Source of the DNA: Apostichopus japonicus
Taxonomy: Eukaryota > Echinodermata > Holothuroidea > Aspidochirotida > Stichopodidae
Length of the DNA: 64,000 nt
Reading direction: 5' to 3'
Assembly (NCBI RefSeq): GCF_037975245.1
Contig: NC_092568.1
Location: 33,264,501 to 33,328,500 of the forward strand
This document shows, piece after piece, positions 49,689-59,727 of this stretch. Under the pieces are notes generated by a model that was given only the letters and a program-made list of their open reading frames with translations, was not told the DNA's origin and searched no databases. A program made the translations under genes and the position numbers. Numbering within the stretch: position 1 is the first letter of the stretch; every line of letters begins with the position of its first letter.

Positions 49689-50203
49689 CAGCGGCGGAGC
49701 GTCCATACAGTCAGGGGGGCGGATGCCCCCCACCCTGACGGACTCAAATGGACTGCTGGAGCCCTTTTCAGCTATTTACCACTTTTTACTTATTCGCGAT
49801 TATTGACTTTTTTATTGCGCTCTCATCTACCTATTGACATTTGTCACATTTTGTTGGTGTAATTTTCTGACAAAATGCTCTAACGGCGGTCTTTAATTTA
49901 TCGGCACTTCCGTTGTACGAAACTATTTCCAAGAACTGTACGGGGGTTTCGATCTATTTTTAGACGATACGCCACGCGCAGTTGTCACAAATGGCGATGA
50001 CACATATTTATTCTTCGTTTATCTGCAAATTAAGAAGGCCCAGAAAGGGTCATTTCCGGCGATCTAGGGAGTATATCTTTACTCAAAAAATGTCTATACG
50101 CTCCGCAACAACCTGTGGTGGCGCTCATCTTAGACAGTGTCGAAAGCGCCTCTACAGACCATTCTCCCCCTCCCCCCGACCGATACCCCTGGCTCCGCCA
50201 CTG
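49689..50203. mobile_element. hAT-like MITE (515 bp) inserted into a transposase relic
   Basis: The ends are CAGCGGCGGAGC and, from the other side, CAGTGGCGGAGC. The flanks are ATTTTTTTG on the left and ATTTCTTG at 50204-50211, an 8-bp target duplication altered on the left by one substitution and an added T. The interior near 50030-50150 matches, in inverse orientation, the segments near 57630-57730 and 58160-58265. Internal open frames are artefacts. Confidence 0.75.
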
Positions 50204-50327
50204 ATTTCTTGATTTGATTGATCTAGGCAATGTTAGCTGTTCGTGGGTTTAGAGAAGATTTAGTTGCGTCATGTCACACTGGAAATTCCACCAGCTAGCA
50301 AAGGATTGGAACAAATTATTGACCAAG
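50204..50327 (+). pseudogene. DDE-type transposase fragment, 3' part
   Basis: Directly after the MITE the frame resumes as FLDLIDLGNV, then after a stop and a frame change reads RHVTLEIPPASKGLEQI, matching the late block of DDE_Tnp_4 transposases (a G-x-x-L-x-I-P-x-x-x-x-G-x-x-Q pattern). It continues the relic at 49395-49688. Confidence 0.7.
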
Positions 50328-50829
50328 TAAGCCTTTGCTTGCCCTATACCATTTCCCTACCACATATATACTACAGGGCTGTACAAATGCGGAAGTGGGG
50401 TTTGTGTAACCCTATATTTGCTTCACTAGGGGTGTTGTGTCCACACTGAGATCCTCTTTTATAAACTGTTCTGACCACCAGCAGGTGGACTACTGAGGCA
50501 ATTGTCATTCCCTTTCTCCTGTCAGCCCCAAACTTACATCTACTTTAACTCTATTTAAGTTCTTCAATACGATTAACTTGAGAAGAATACAGTGGGATCG
50601 CCTTGAGCTTAGAGTCAATGTCTGCCAACATATCTCTACTAGCTCACAAAAGCTTGGATGGTCTGCATCTTCCGTTTCAACTTACTATAAGTATAACAGG
50701 GTATAGAGGTTGGTCTGTATATCTTCTGGTAGCGCCTTACGAAGACTTGAGATCCTTGCGAGACGAGATTCGACGAATTTTACATTTGTTCAAACCGATG
50801 CTGGCGAACCCTCAATTAGCGTATTTATG
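50328..50829. other. Unassigned spacer
   Basis: No recognised gene. It may be further decayed transposon sequence downstream of the transposase relic. Confidence 0.3.
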
Positions 50830-51207
50830 CATAGGCGTAGGAGCCTAATTTGATTTGGGAGGGCTGTAACGACTTGCCCGAAAAATAAAACCAAAATTTT
50901 TCGCGCGTTCAACATGCTAACGTGCATATCATATAGGCATTCATCGGTTATTATATCACATGCCAATAACATACAATCATTTTCCGTGTTATTACCCTTC
51001 CATATTGGTTTAACTATTGGGGGAGTTGTTACAATAATAATGATAATAATAATATCAGTTTAACCATTCAAAAGCACATTGCAAATTATTTTTCTTTCAG
51101 TAGGTGCCCAAAAAATTCTCAGCATATTGCCCGAATTTTCAACAACAAAAAAGTGGTTGGGGGCTGCAGCCCCCCCCCCCTCCAGCCCGCCCCCTCCTGC
51201 GCCTATG
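50830..51207. mobile_element. hAT-like MITE (378 bp)
   Basis: The ends are CATAGGCGTAGGAG and, from the other side, CATAGGCGCAGGAG, an inverted repeat with one difference over 14 bases. The flanks TATTTATG (50822-50829) and TATATATG (51208-51215) agree at seven of eight positions. The subterminal C-rich tract near 51170-51200 is typical of the group in this window. Confidence 0.75.
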
Positions 51208-52069
51208 TATATATGAATAGGCGTATAGTTTCAATTAACACTGGACAGCAGTAGAAGTCAAGCCTAGGCTGAACAACGAGGCCGTAGTATAACATTATGA
51301 CAATGGGGCAAACATGATATCTATAAAGGACTTCTGAGTACAGGAAAAGAACCTTTTGGAAGTGATGTTAATTTCTTCGGTTTTTGCTTGCGTGAAGATT
51401 CATGCATTTATACCAGTTCAGCTTTTATTCTGGATTTTTCTGGCACACTCTCGTTGAATAATTTATACAAATAGAAACACACATTCTGGAAGTTTTTTAC
51501 ATCTTTGCAGGAGTTATTCTGTATATCGTGCTATGAAAGTTGTAGCCTGTTCGGGACGAATCAAGGAAGTTCTTTGGTACGCCAAATACGACAAAAAATA
51601 ATTACTCTTGAAATTCCTTGCTCATTCTGGGACTTTTATGGAATGAATCGTATCGACGGCTCGGCGATTCGGATAGTGGGGATGAATTATTGAGGAATTC
51701 TGGAGCTTTCAACGAAAACTTTGAGAACAATAATTTTAGTTGATATTGGCTGATAAGCGCACAACAATAAACTGTGCGCGCGAAGAAAGCAGGAAAAACC
51801 CACTGTGAAAAGATGCTGGGGGACCTTTTGTGATCAGTTGGGCCACTGTCCGGTAACGGTCTATCGGGCCCCGACAAGCTGTGAGGTATTCACAAAGTTA
51901 TGGACATTAGAATGCCGCTTCAAATGTCTTCAAGTGGTATTGGGTGCAAGAATCCAATCTTATTTGTATAGTCTTTATCTAATTTGAAGAAGAAGAAAAA
52001 TGGCCAAATAGCTGTTCAATCTGGGGAGGGAAGAGTGTTGAATGTGGAGGATGAATGACAAGAGTCTTA

Positions 52070-52144
<75 letters not shown>

Positions 52145-53004
52145 TATATTAATATATATGTTAATGCTGTAGGCAAATATGGCTACAGCATATATTGTAA
52201 TTGTCCATGTATTCATTCATCATGGTAAAGTGTATAGAGAAATATCACTATAAGACCACTGGCTTGTATATAATATATTTGCCTACCCGTCTCTTTGTAT
52301 TTTTAATGAAAAAAAAATAGTTTTGATAAGCATACGAACAAAATTATGAACGTGACACGGATAGTTCTCGCCGTGGTGTGAATTAACCTATTGTATACAA
52401 ATACCGAAGTATTAATATAAAATATGTTACTTGATAAGGGGAAGAATTAATCGCAACTTTAGTTGAAGGTTCACATTTGTTCGCTTGCTTGGAATACATT
52501 CGGAAGGTTAATAAGGTTTGTGAAGATATTGAAAGGTAATATTTATCATCATTTTTTAGATCAGAATCACTTTTACGGATGATATCGAAAGGGAATATTT
52601 ATTAATATTTTTTAATTCAGAATCGCTTTTAAGGATGACAATTTTGCAAACCTTGCAAACCTATAAATTAATATATGCGAAATTCTATTATACAACTGAC
52701 AGGATATATCACAAATCTCCATTCGTCTGATTTAAATATATTTTGCATAATTCTGCCTTATCTGGGAAACTTCGTCTATTTCTGGTGGATATGTTACCTG
52801 TTTGCTCTTATTTTCAAGTCATTCATAAAGCAAAAATGAAAGTGCACTTACTTGTTATACTTTGTGTTTTACATATATGCAACAAGGATTTTCGTTTTAT
52901 TTTTGGATACCGAGACGATTATCCAAAAAGCATTTCGACGTGGAACATAATATATCGTTTAACTTATTTACTGACTATTGCTAATATAAGTTATAGTAGC
53001 CTAT
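51208..53004. other. Unassigned spacer with (AT)n array
   Basis: No gene recognised. A long AT microsatellite lies at about 52068-52158. Confidence 0.4.
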
Positions 53005-53169
53005 ACAAATAATGAATGGTTATGAGTGCAATAGTGCAAATATTTCATGAGTTGAAAGATGGAATGTTCCATTCAACGAGGCGCAGCCGAGTTGAATGGA
53101 ACAAATTACATTTTTCAACGAATGGAATATTTGCACTATTGCACGAATGGAAACCATTCATTATTTGTT
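53005..53169. mobile_element. Short fold-back MITE, ~165 bp
   Basis: The outer arms ACAAATAATGAATGGTT and AACCATTCATTATTTGT pair, as do inner words TGCAATAGTGCAAATA/TATTTGCACTATTGCA and CCATTCAAC/GTTGAATGG around a centre GAGGCGCAGCCGA. The whole element can fold as one imperfect hairpin. No coding capacity. Confidence 0.8.
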
Positions 53170-53904
53170 ATATACAACATATTAGATTCAGATGGGTAAA
53201 ATGCACTCATGCAACAGATTGTTTCGAACAGACAGGTTTCTCTGCTCTCTTACCATTGAAAAAAAGTGATACCAAAAAAGTATAACCCATGGTTCTATTT
53301 CATAGAGTGGAATAGAGCGGATTTTGCATGCAATCAACGAGCAATTGACCAATCAAATGACCAGAATACAATTAGGTGTTGTATAATAAAATATAACGAT
53401 TATTACTAATATAAATTATACTTCTGAAGAGAAACGAAGCCATTTACCAAAAAATGTCACTAAGATGGTTTGGTAAGACAGTGTGCATCTTTAACAAGTG
53501 AAAAAACAACGACTAAGTCAGTTGCATATATTAGATATTGAGTGCAATTGAAAAAAATCAATCTATAAGAAAATCGGTGTACCATCTAAACACAAAAAAA
53601 GAGTGAAATAAAATTTGGGTTATTTGAGCCAAGAGTTTCAATAAAATTGGAAAATGTGATATGATCAGATTAGAGATTATTATTAATTTAATGATATGAC
53701 GGATAATGTATGTTGTATCATACCGTCACCCTCCCATGCACTTATCTGCAATGACGACAAGACAGCTCGAAATATAAAATTTCGTGCATATGCATATTAG
53801 AAAAATTTGCTAGTTTGAAGATTAATATGTAATCGAGTTTCTTACATTTCTCTTCGTTAATCCTTGTCCGTTTTTTTTCCTTCTTCTTCTCTCGATTTTA
53901 CTAG
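53170..53904. other. Upstream flank of the transporter gene
   Basis: AT-rich; no coding exon. A 5' noncoding exon of the transporter is expected here or further upstream because the first coding exon begins at a splice acceptor. Confidence 0.4.
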
Positions 53905-53921
53905 AGGTCTACATCATCACC

Positions 53922-54108
53922 ATGGCAACAGCTAACATTGTTTTGAAGACCAAGCTATTCACGGCGATGCTTATTCGAAATTTTATTTTTCAGGGTTGCA
54001 TAAAATCGTTCGGTGTAATTATTGCTGACACTGTCAACCACGTTAATGCATCTCTACCTGTAGTGGCACTCTCCTTCACTATTCTGGAGGGACTCAATTT
54101 TTTATCAG
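53922..54108 (+). CDS. MCT-like coding exon 1
   Basis: The start codon at 53922 is in a strong context (CACCATGG), 17 bases after a pyrimidine-rich acceptor (TTTTACTAG, exon edge 53905), so a noncoding first exon lies upstream. It encodes helices 1 and 2 with CIKSFGVIIAD. Donor GTTTGG. Confidence 0.87.
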
Positions 54109-56747
54109 GTTTGGAATTCCTTTCAGGGGAAAATCAGTAACAAAACGCTTTATAAATCGGCGGTATCTCTATTCCATACCCTCATGCATGCAGGCCCGCC
54201 ATCAGGCAAGGAAACGGGGGATGTTCCACTGTCCCCTCCCCCGTATAGATCACTGTTCCCCAATTTGAGCAACTACCGTGGATACACATAAAAGAGTTAC
54301 AGGGCAGAAATGTTGTGGCCCTCCTCAAATTATTGGTGTCCTTCCTCCTACCCCCACGCCCGGTCCCTTACCCCGCCCTTACTTAAAATTCCTGGCAACA
54401 GATCTGCCATTTCCTATACCTTCCTACCACAAGGGCCTTATACTTTCATGTTCATGCATGCATGGTTATATGATGAAAGTTAACCTGTCGTTATTCACTG
54501 AATATACATTTTTTATTTAATATATATACTTATAATAGATAAATAATGTATATACATTTTCTTAAAATTTATTCCATTTTATCAGTGGCCCCACATCATT
54601 TCATTACGAGTTAATTGATTTGAAGCTCGTACCCATGACAAGGGTAATTTTTTCTTAATTCCCCTACAATTGACATGCCTTCTTTACAGCACCGATTTCC
54701 ATACTGGTTACAAAATTCTTCCCGAGAAGGATTGTCGTGGTTTCTGGAGGTTTTCTCGTCGGTGCGGGTTTCATTTGTCAGGCGTTCCTAGCCGACAATA
54801 TTTGGCTACTTCATGCTACAAATATAATCACGGGTAGGTAAAGCTTTGAAAAAACACATCATGCTATAGTGTACTAATTACTTATACTTCTGCAGTGAAT
54901 ATGGGCAAGGCTAACCGAGATTTTAGGACCACCCAACACCCCCTTTTTCTTTCACCATATACTCTTGAACGTGTCACCCATGCATGCACACAATGCACGT
55001 AGGCTGGAACTTGAATGCAGGCGTGTGATTTGCGTTTATCAACTGTTGCGTATAATTACATTATTATTATTGAATAATATATGCTTATATGAGGTTATGC
55101 TCTAATGAAAGTTTAGAGCAGTACTGATGACATTGTAAACCAAATCCCGAATACTCATTTTTGCCATTTCAATTGTTGTACGGTGACGTCAAAATGTTAA
55201 CATCTTTCTTTGCATGCAATATTGCTACAATTCATGATTTTTGCTGCAAAATGTTTGAAATAAGGACATTCTCATGTGAGCGTATAATAATTCAATATTT
55301 TGTGGTAAAATGTTGCAAGGACCGTAGATTGTAAGTACATCAATTTATCATTTTGCTGCAAATGGTTAAAATTGATGACATTTGATAAAAATAATCATTT
55401 TTTGTCATTTTGCAGGAAAATGTTGAATTCTTAATTTCGTGTCCATAACTAAATATGATATCATACATCTATATGTATCATCAGTCTTTCGTGTGATATA
55501 CGGTATTTATCCATTTGTATTCGTATTTTTTTTATAACCTCTTGTATAGGTACAGGATTTGGCCTGATGTATCTCCCAATACTTGTAGTTGTAGCAAAAT
55601 GTTTTGGTGACGCCTACGGAAGTGCACTGACCGCGTGGAACATCCTTTCCAACACAGCTATGGCGTTATTGCCGCCTCTGCTCGAACACTGGAGGGAAAA
55701 ATATGGACTAAACGGTGCCCTTCTTCTCTTGGGGGCTTTCACGTGGAATATTATGCTATGTGGGGTACTTACTCCGAGAGACTCCGAGCAAGACCCGACC
55801 GACTCGGATAAAAGACTCGAAGGTAGTGTCGATAACCAAAAAGTCGACGGAAACTGTTCGGTTTCAGAGTCGAGAAAACTTCAGCAACACGTGCTCGCCG
55901 CACATCCGACTTTACGTTTTCTTTACTTGGCACAGTTTTGCAACATGTTCGTCCTTATATCGTGGGCGATGTTTCTCTTACCATACGGCGTCGAAAAGGG
56001 CCACCGACAGGGCGATGCGGTCATTCTATCTACCATTGGTGGTATCGGGGTAGTCCTTGGTCGTATTCTCATATTTTTGGTGTTTTATTGGAAATACCAC
56101 AATAGTTTAATGATGATAGTAACACCGTTGCTGCTGTTGGTATCATCATTCATACTACTGACACAAATAGAGGAACTTCCATTTCTTTGTCTCCTCTCGT
56201 TTATCTCGGGAGCAAGTGTTGGATTTATCTCTTCGTGGATATTCGCCTATACGAGATATGTCACGTGTTTCGCTCACTTCCAATCCGCATCAGCTTGGTC
56301 ATCTGTAGTTTTAGGGGTCGGGATTATATCGAGTGGCCTTGTGTCAGGTAATGTATACAAAATAATCCAAATAAATAATGTAAGCAAGTTTATTTAGTGT
56401 TGGAAAGTATAGTAAATTGTACTCTTTGTTGTTGTTTTTGTTGTTGTTCTTGCATGTTGTTGCGGTAAACCTAATATATGATGTATTGTTATATTAGGTA
56501 GACAACATTTGATACAACGATTCACCGAAGAATTATAACGGCTTAAGTGTAAGATTTACTGCAACTTGCCATACACTAAGTTTTCAAACAATAAAGTCAG
56601 TGTCTTTGCCCATTAGCAATACCCCATTTTCCAACAGATACATGAAACAAGTGCCTAGGGGTCCCATTGGCAGTTTCAATTTTCAACTTGACACAGAAGT
56701 ATTTTTTAGCACAAGTATACACACATACACAGATTATGTAATATAAG

Positions 56748-56793
<46 letters not shown>

Positions 56794-56971
56794 TGCTACA
56801 GAGTGAACATTCCTTTTTTCAGGTCTGGTTCACGATTTTCAGGGTACCTATGATGATGTGTTCCTGTTCTTAGCCGTATTTGTTTTAGTCGAGGCCGTCT
56901 CCACCTCCGTATGTATTACTTGCACCAGACGTAACCCGCGATGTAACTATACTGACGAGGATAGGGAGTAA
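53922..56971 (+). CDS. SLC16/monocarboxylate-transporter-like protein, 4 coding exons, 425 aa
   Basis: Major-facilitator protein of the SLC16 group, which carries monocarboxylates, aromatic amino acids, thyroid hormone or related solutes across the plasma membrane; the substrate cannot be told here. The joined exons give 425 residues with about 12 hydrophobic helices. Family features seen: KSFGV in helix 1, a proline/arginine helix 2-3 loop (FFPRR), the glycine-rich GTGFGLMYLP helix 4, the helix 5 region ending in YGLNGALLLLGA, a charged central loop (about 180-220), and a second half starting LRFLYLAQF. The DGGWGW-type N-terminal signature is absent, and the helix 8 Asp/Arg pair important in classical MCTs appears as GGIGVVLGR, with arginine kept and the aspartate missing. 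It is likely a divergent MCT rather than a lactate carrier. Confidence 0.87.
54690..54833 (+). CDS. MCT-like coding exon 2
   Basis: Acceptor CTTTACAG, donor GTAGGT. It encodes PISILVTKFFPRRIVVVSGG and the third helix, ending HATNIITG. Phases match both neighbours. Confidence 0.87.
55140..55430. repeat. Degenerate repeat of TTTTGCTGCAAAATG-type words
   Basis: In the intron before coding exon 3 of the transporter, words near TCATTTTGCTGCAAAATGTT recur four or five times with changes. The ends are vague. Confidence 0.5.
55550..56347 (+). CDS. MCT-like coding exon 3
   Basis: Largest exon (798 bases), acceptor TTGTATAG, donor GTAATG. It encodes helices 4 to 11 and the charged central loop. An open frame runs past the donor to 56397, but the downstream exon restores family-like sequence, so the donor is used. 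Confidence 0.88.
56751..56791. repeat. (AT)n microsatellite just upstream of the last transporter exon
   Basis: About 20 dinucleotides, ending about 30 bases before the acceptor of coding exon 4. Confidence 0.9.
56823..56971 (+). CDS. MCT-like coding exon 4
   Basis: Acceptor TTTTTTCAG. It encodes GLVHDFQGTYDDVFLFLAV, helix 12 and a short tail ending NYTDEDRE. Stop TAA at 56969-56971. The G-x-x-x-D-x-x-x-x-Y pattern before helix 12 is typical of SLC16. Confidence 0.87.
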
Positions 56972-57583
56972 ACCTGTCCAAGTATATCGACCTAACAGGC
57001 AAACTTGGAGAAATCAATCATATATATGGATAATCTAAGTTGATGTAATGAAATTGCGTTAGTTATATCGCGAGTCTTTGACTTCGCGTACGTGTTAAGA
57101 CGACAAATGTGTTTGTTCTTGTCGAGTTGACATTTTCGCTGTCGAGTTACTTTGTGCAACGCAATAACTCTATAATTTGAACTTTCGACAAGATATGATA
57201 TTATCATAATTTGTCAAATTTAGACAAATATCGTATTTTTTGTTCGTATGTGACAATATCATGCAAAGTACCAACTCGACCTGAGTTATATAAATTTCGT
57301 CACGTATCAACGTTAGCGTAGTTCTTCCACTCGTATAATATTGACAACAATCGAGTTATTAAGTTTTTTTTTGCTATCTGCAACGTGTTCATTATATAAA
57401 TTCTGTTTCATAATGGTTAATATAAATGGCGAAGATGCCAAAAAATATATCACAGTTATCACATATTTATGTTTCGTCACAATGGTTTTATATTTTTTAA
57501 CTTTCTCCTAGTTGTTGATCTTTGCACAAAAGTTGTGTTTTGTTATAACTGTTATACCTGGTAAAATGAAGTAGGTCTATAAT
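56972..57583. other. Downstream flank / probable 3' UTR of the transporter
   Basis: No coding continuation. No canonical AATAAA is visible on the plus strand here, so the 3' end cannot be placed. Confidence 0.4.
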
Positions 57584-58878
57584 CAGGGGCGTATCCAGGA
57601 TCCAGGCCCGGGGGGGGGGGGCGCGAATTACTATCTAAGCGGAGCGCCACCATCGGTTGGCGCTCAACGTACAAGAAAATTTCTGGTTTTGACAACCCCC
57701 AGATCACCGGAAATGGCACATCTCGGGCTTGAAAATGACCAACTAGATGTTCACTATTGCCTGAGTAACCAAGTATTTTCCTAATATTTTTTTTCTCCAT
57801 CCGTAACCTTTTTGAAGATTGTCACCAGTCACACATCATGTTCGACCTTATCGCATCTCCTGTGGATCATTGCTTTTGTAGGTGATTCTACGTCGCGGCC
57901 CACAATACCCGTCAGCCCCACTTTTTAAGGTTTTAAGCCCATTATTCGTTCAGAATTTGAAAATTCACACTTCTCGTGAAATCAATTCACTTCAAAACAT
58001 ACCCATAATGTTGCACAAAATTTCATCTATGGACAGCCAATACAGAAAAACCTCCATGTTTAGGAATGTTTGTCAGGGAAATTTCGAAAATTCGGACACA
58101 GTTAACATATTGGTGCATGGGCGCAGATCAGTCTTGGATAATGGTGGGGACGCGTGTCTGTTCTCTGATACTATCTAAGCGGAGCGCGACCATGGCTTCG
58201 CGCGTAGCGTACAAGAAATTTTTGGCAAATACTCCTCCCAGATCGCCGGAGACAACATTTCCCAGACCCAATGATGCTCCCATACCTCCTTCAGTGTTAG
58301 ACCTCGTGGCTTAGAAATTTAGTTTGGGGAAATGCATGGACGTCTGCAGAAAAAAATCAGGGGAAAAAATAATCCAAGTAGACTTTTGTATACGATGGGT
58401 CTGGTTTTGTAACTCATCGGGAAGCGATTAGAGGGGTGGGCGTAGGGTTGTGGGGCGCGCATTTTCATGCAGATGGGAAAAATCTCAAGAGGTGATGGGT
58501 GCGTCCGCCCCCCCCCCCCCGCCGGCAATGATACGCCTTTGGATCCACTACATGATATTCACAAGAAATGTGCTCAATTCTCAAATCGCATGCGGAATTT
58601 ATTTTTAGATTCATTGTATGAGTTACGGTATACTAGGAGTGGGGTTACAATTAGCATTCAGTTCGCGTTGTATAACATTTTGACTCTACATGACAGTGTT
58701 GCATCGAAATTATGTCTAGTGCAGTTCGCATATAGATCCTGGGCTAATACCGAAGTCCCCCGACTGTTCCCCGACGACTCGCTTGAGTTCAAGACCAGCC
58801 ACAATTGGTTTCATAGCACAATTTTACCATTGTTTAAGGCGTCCATACACACACACGCGTCATGATATACTATATACA

Positions 58879-58918
<40 letters not shown>

Positions 58919-59267
58919 TAGTGAGAGTGAGAGAGGAAATATGGAAACGTCAAAAATGGAGTTGTCGGTGTAAGAGGTAGGCTGAGGCGCACGCCCCTTC
59001 CGAAATCCTCGATCCGCCACTGACTACCCTGTGTATATAATAGGGATCAGAGCTCTATTATGACTGTTCCTCTTTCTCTTCCCGGTGTCTAGGCGTTTTC
59101 TTCTACTCCCCCCTTTTCTCCTTTTTCTCTCCTTCTTCTTTTTCTTTTCCCTTCCTTCCTCTCCTTTCTCCTCTTTTCCCCCTCTTTTTTCCCTTTTTTC
59201 TTCTCTCTTTTTTCTCTCCTCTTTTTCTTATACCCGGGGGGCGCGCGCCCCCCTGGATACGCGCCTG
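57584..59267. mobile_element. Cluster of MITE ends, probably nested or rearranged
   Basis: The left boundary reads CAGGGGCGTATCCAGG and the right boundary, from the other strand, CAGGCGCGTATCCAGG, so the outer ends match as a 16-bp inverted repeat. The 8-bp flanks (TCTATAAT and ATAATGGA) do not match. Inside, segments near 57630-57730 and 58160-58265 are two copies of one sequence containing CTATCTAAGCGGAGCG. Further inward ends are seen near 58525-58545 (GATACGCCTTTGGATCC) and 59008-59022 (GATCCGCCACTG), and an AT array at 58880-58915. Several insertions have probably landed on one another. Confidence 0.6.
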
Positions 59268-59323
59268 ATAATGGATTTCTCTTGCGTGTTTTCTTCTGTT
59301 TTGTTTGATCTATATGACTCGGT

Positions 59324-59719
59324 CAGGGGGTAAGAAGCTTCCAAAAGTGGGGGGGGGGGGCACAACATCAGAGGGGTACTTTCTCATTCCACAACCACCA
59401 CTCGTTATGCGATACACCGATACACACCGGCCATATCACACAAATATATACGATGTGTTAGTATATGCTATCAATAGTAATTATTGAGATTGTTAACCGT
59501 GCTACAAAAAGATATGGGATGCCATTTTAAAAATAGCATGTACAGACTAAAAATAAAGAATTGAACTAAAATATTAAAATTAACAAAGGCTTAAGATATC
59601 CAAAAGACAGTTCTTCATCAAAGGGGCACATTTGATTTGCCAGTAGGGCACATTTGCTATTTTGGGGGAAAGTGGGGGCACGTTCCCCCAGTGCCCCCCC
59701 CCCCGGCTCCTACCCCCTG
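59324..59719. mobile_element. hAT-like MITE (396 bp) with perfect 8-bp target duplication
   Basis: The ends are CAGGGGGTAAGAAGC and, from the other side, CAGGGGGTAGGAGCC. The flanks are GACTCGGT at 59316-59323 and 59720-59727, identical. A G-run follows the left end and a C-run precedes the right end. No coding capacity; the intact duplication and near-identical ends suggest a fairly young insertion. Confidence 0.87.
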
Positions 59720-59727
59720 GACTCGGT

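Noticed and set aside
59085-59333. Phe/Ser/Leu-rich open frame
   Set aside because: Translation of a pyrimidine-rich low-complexity stretch inside the transposon cluster.
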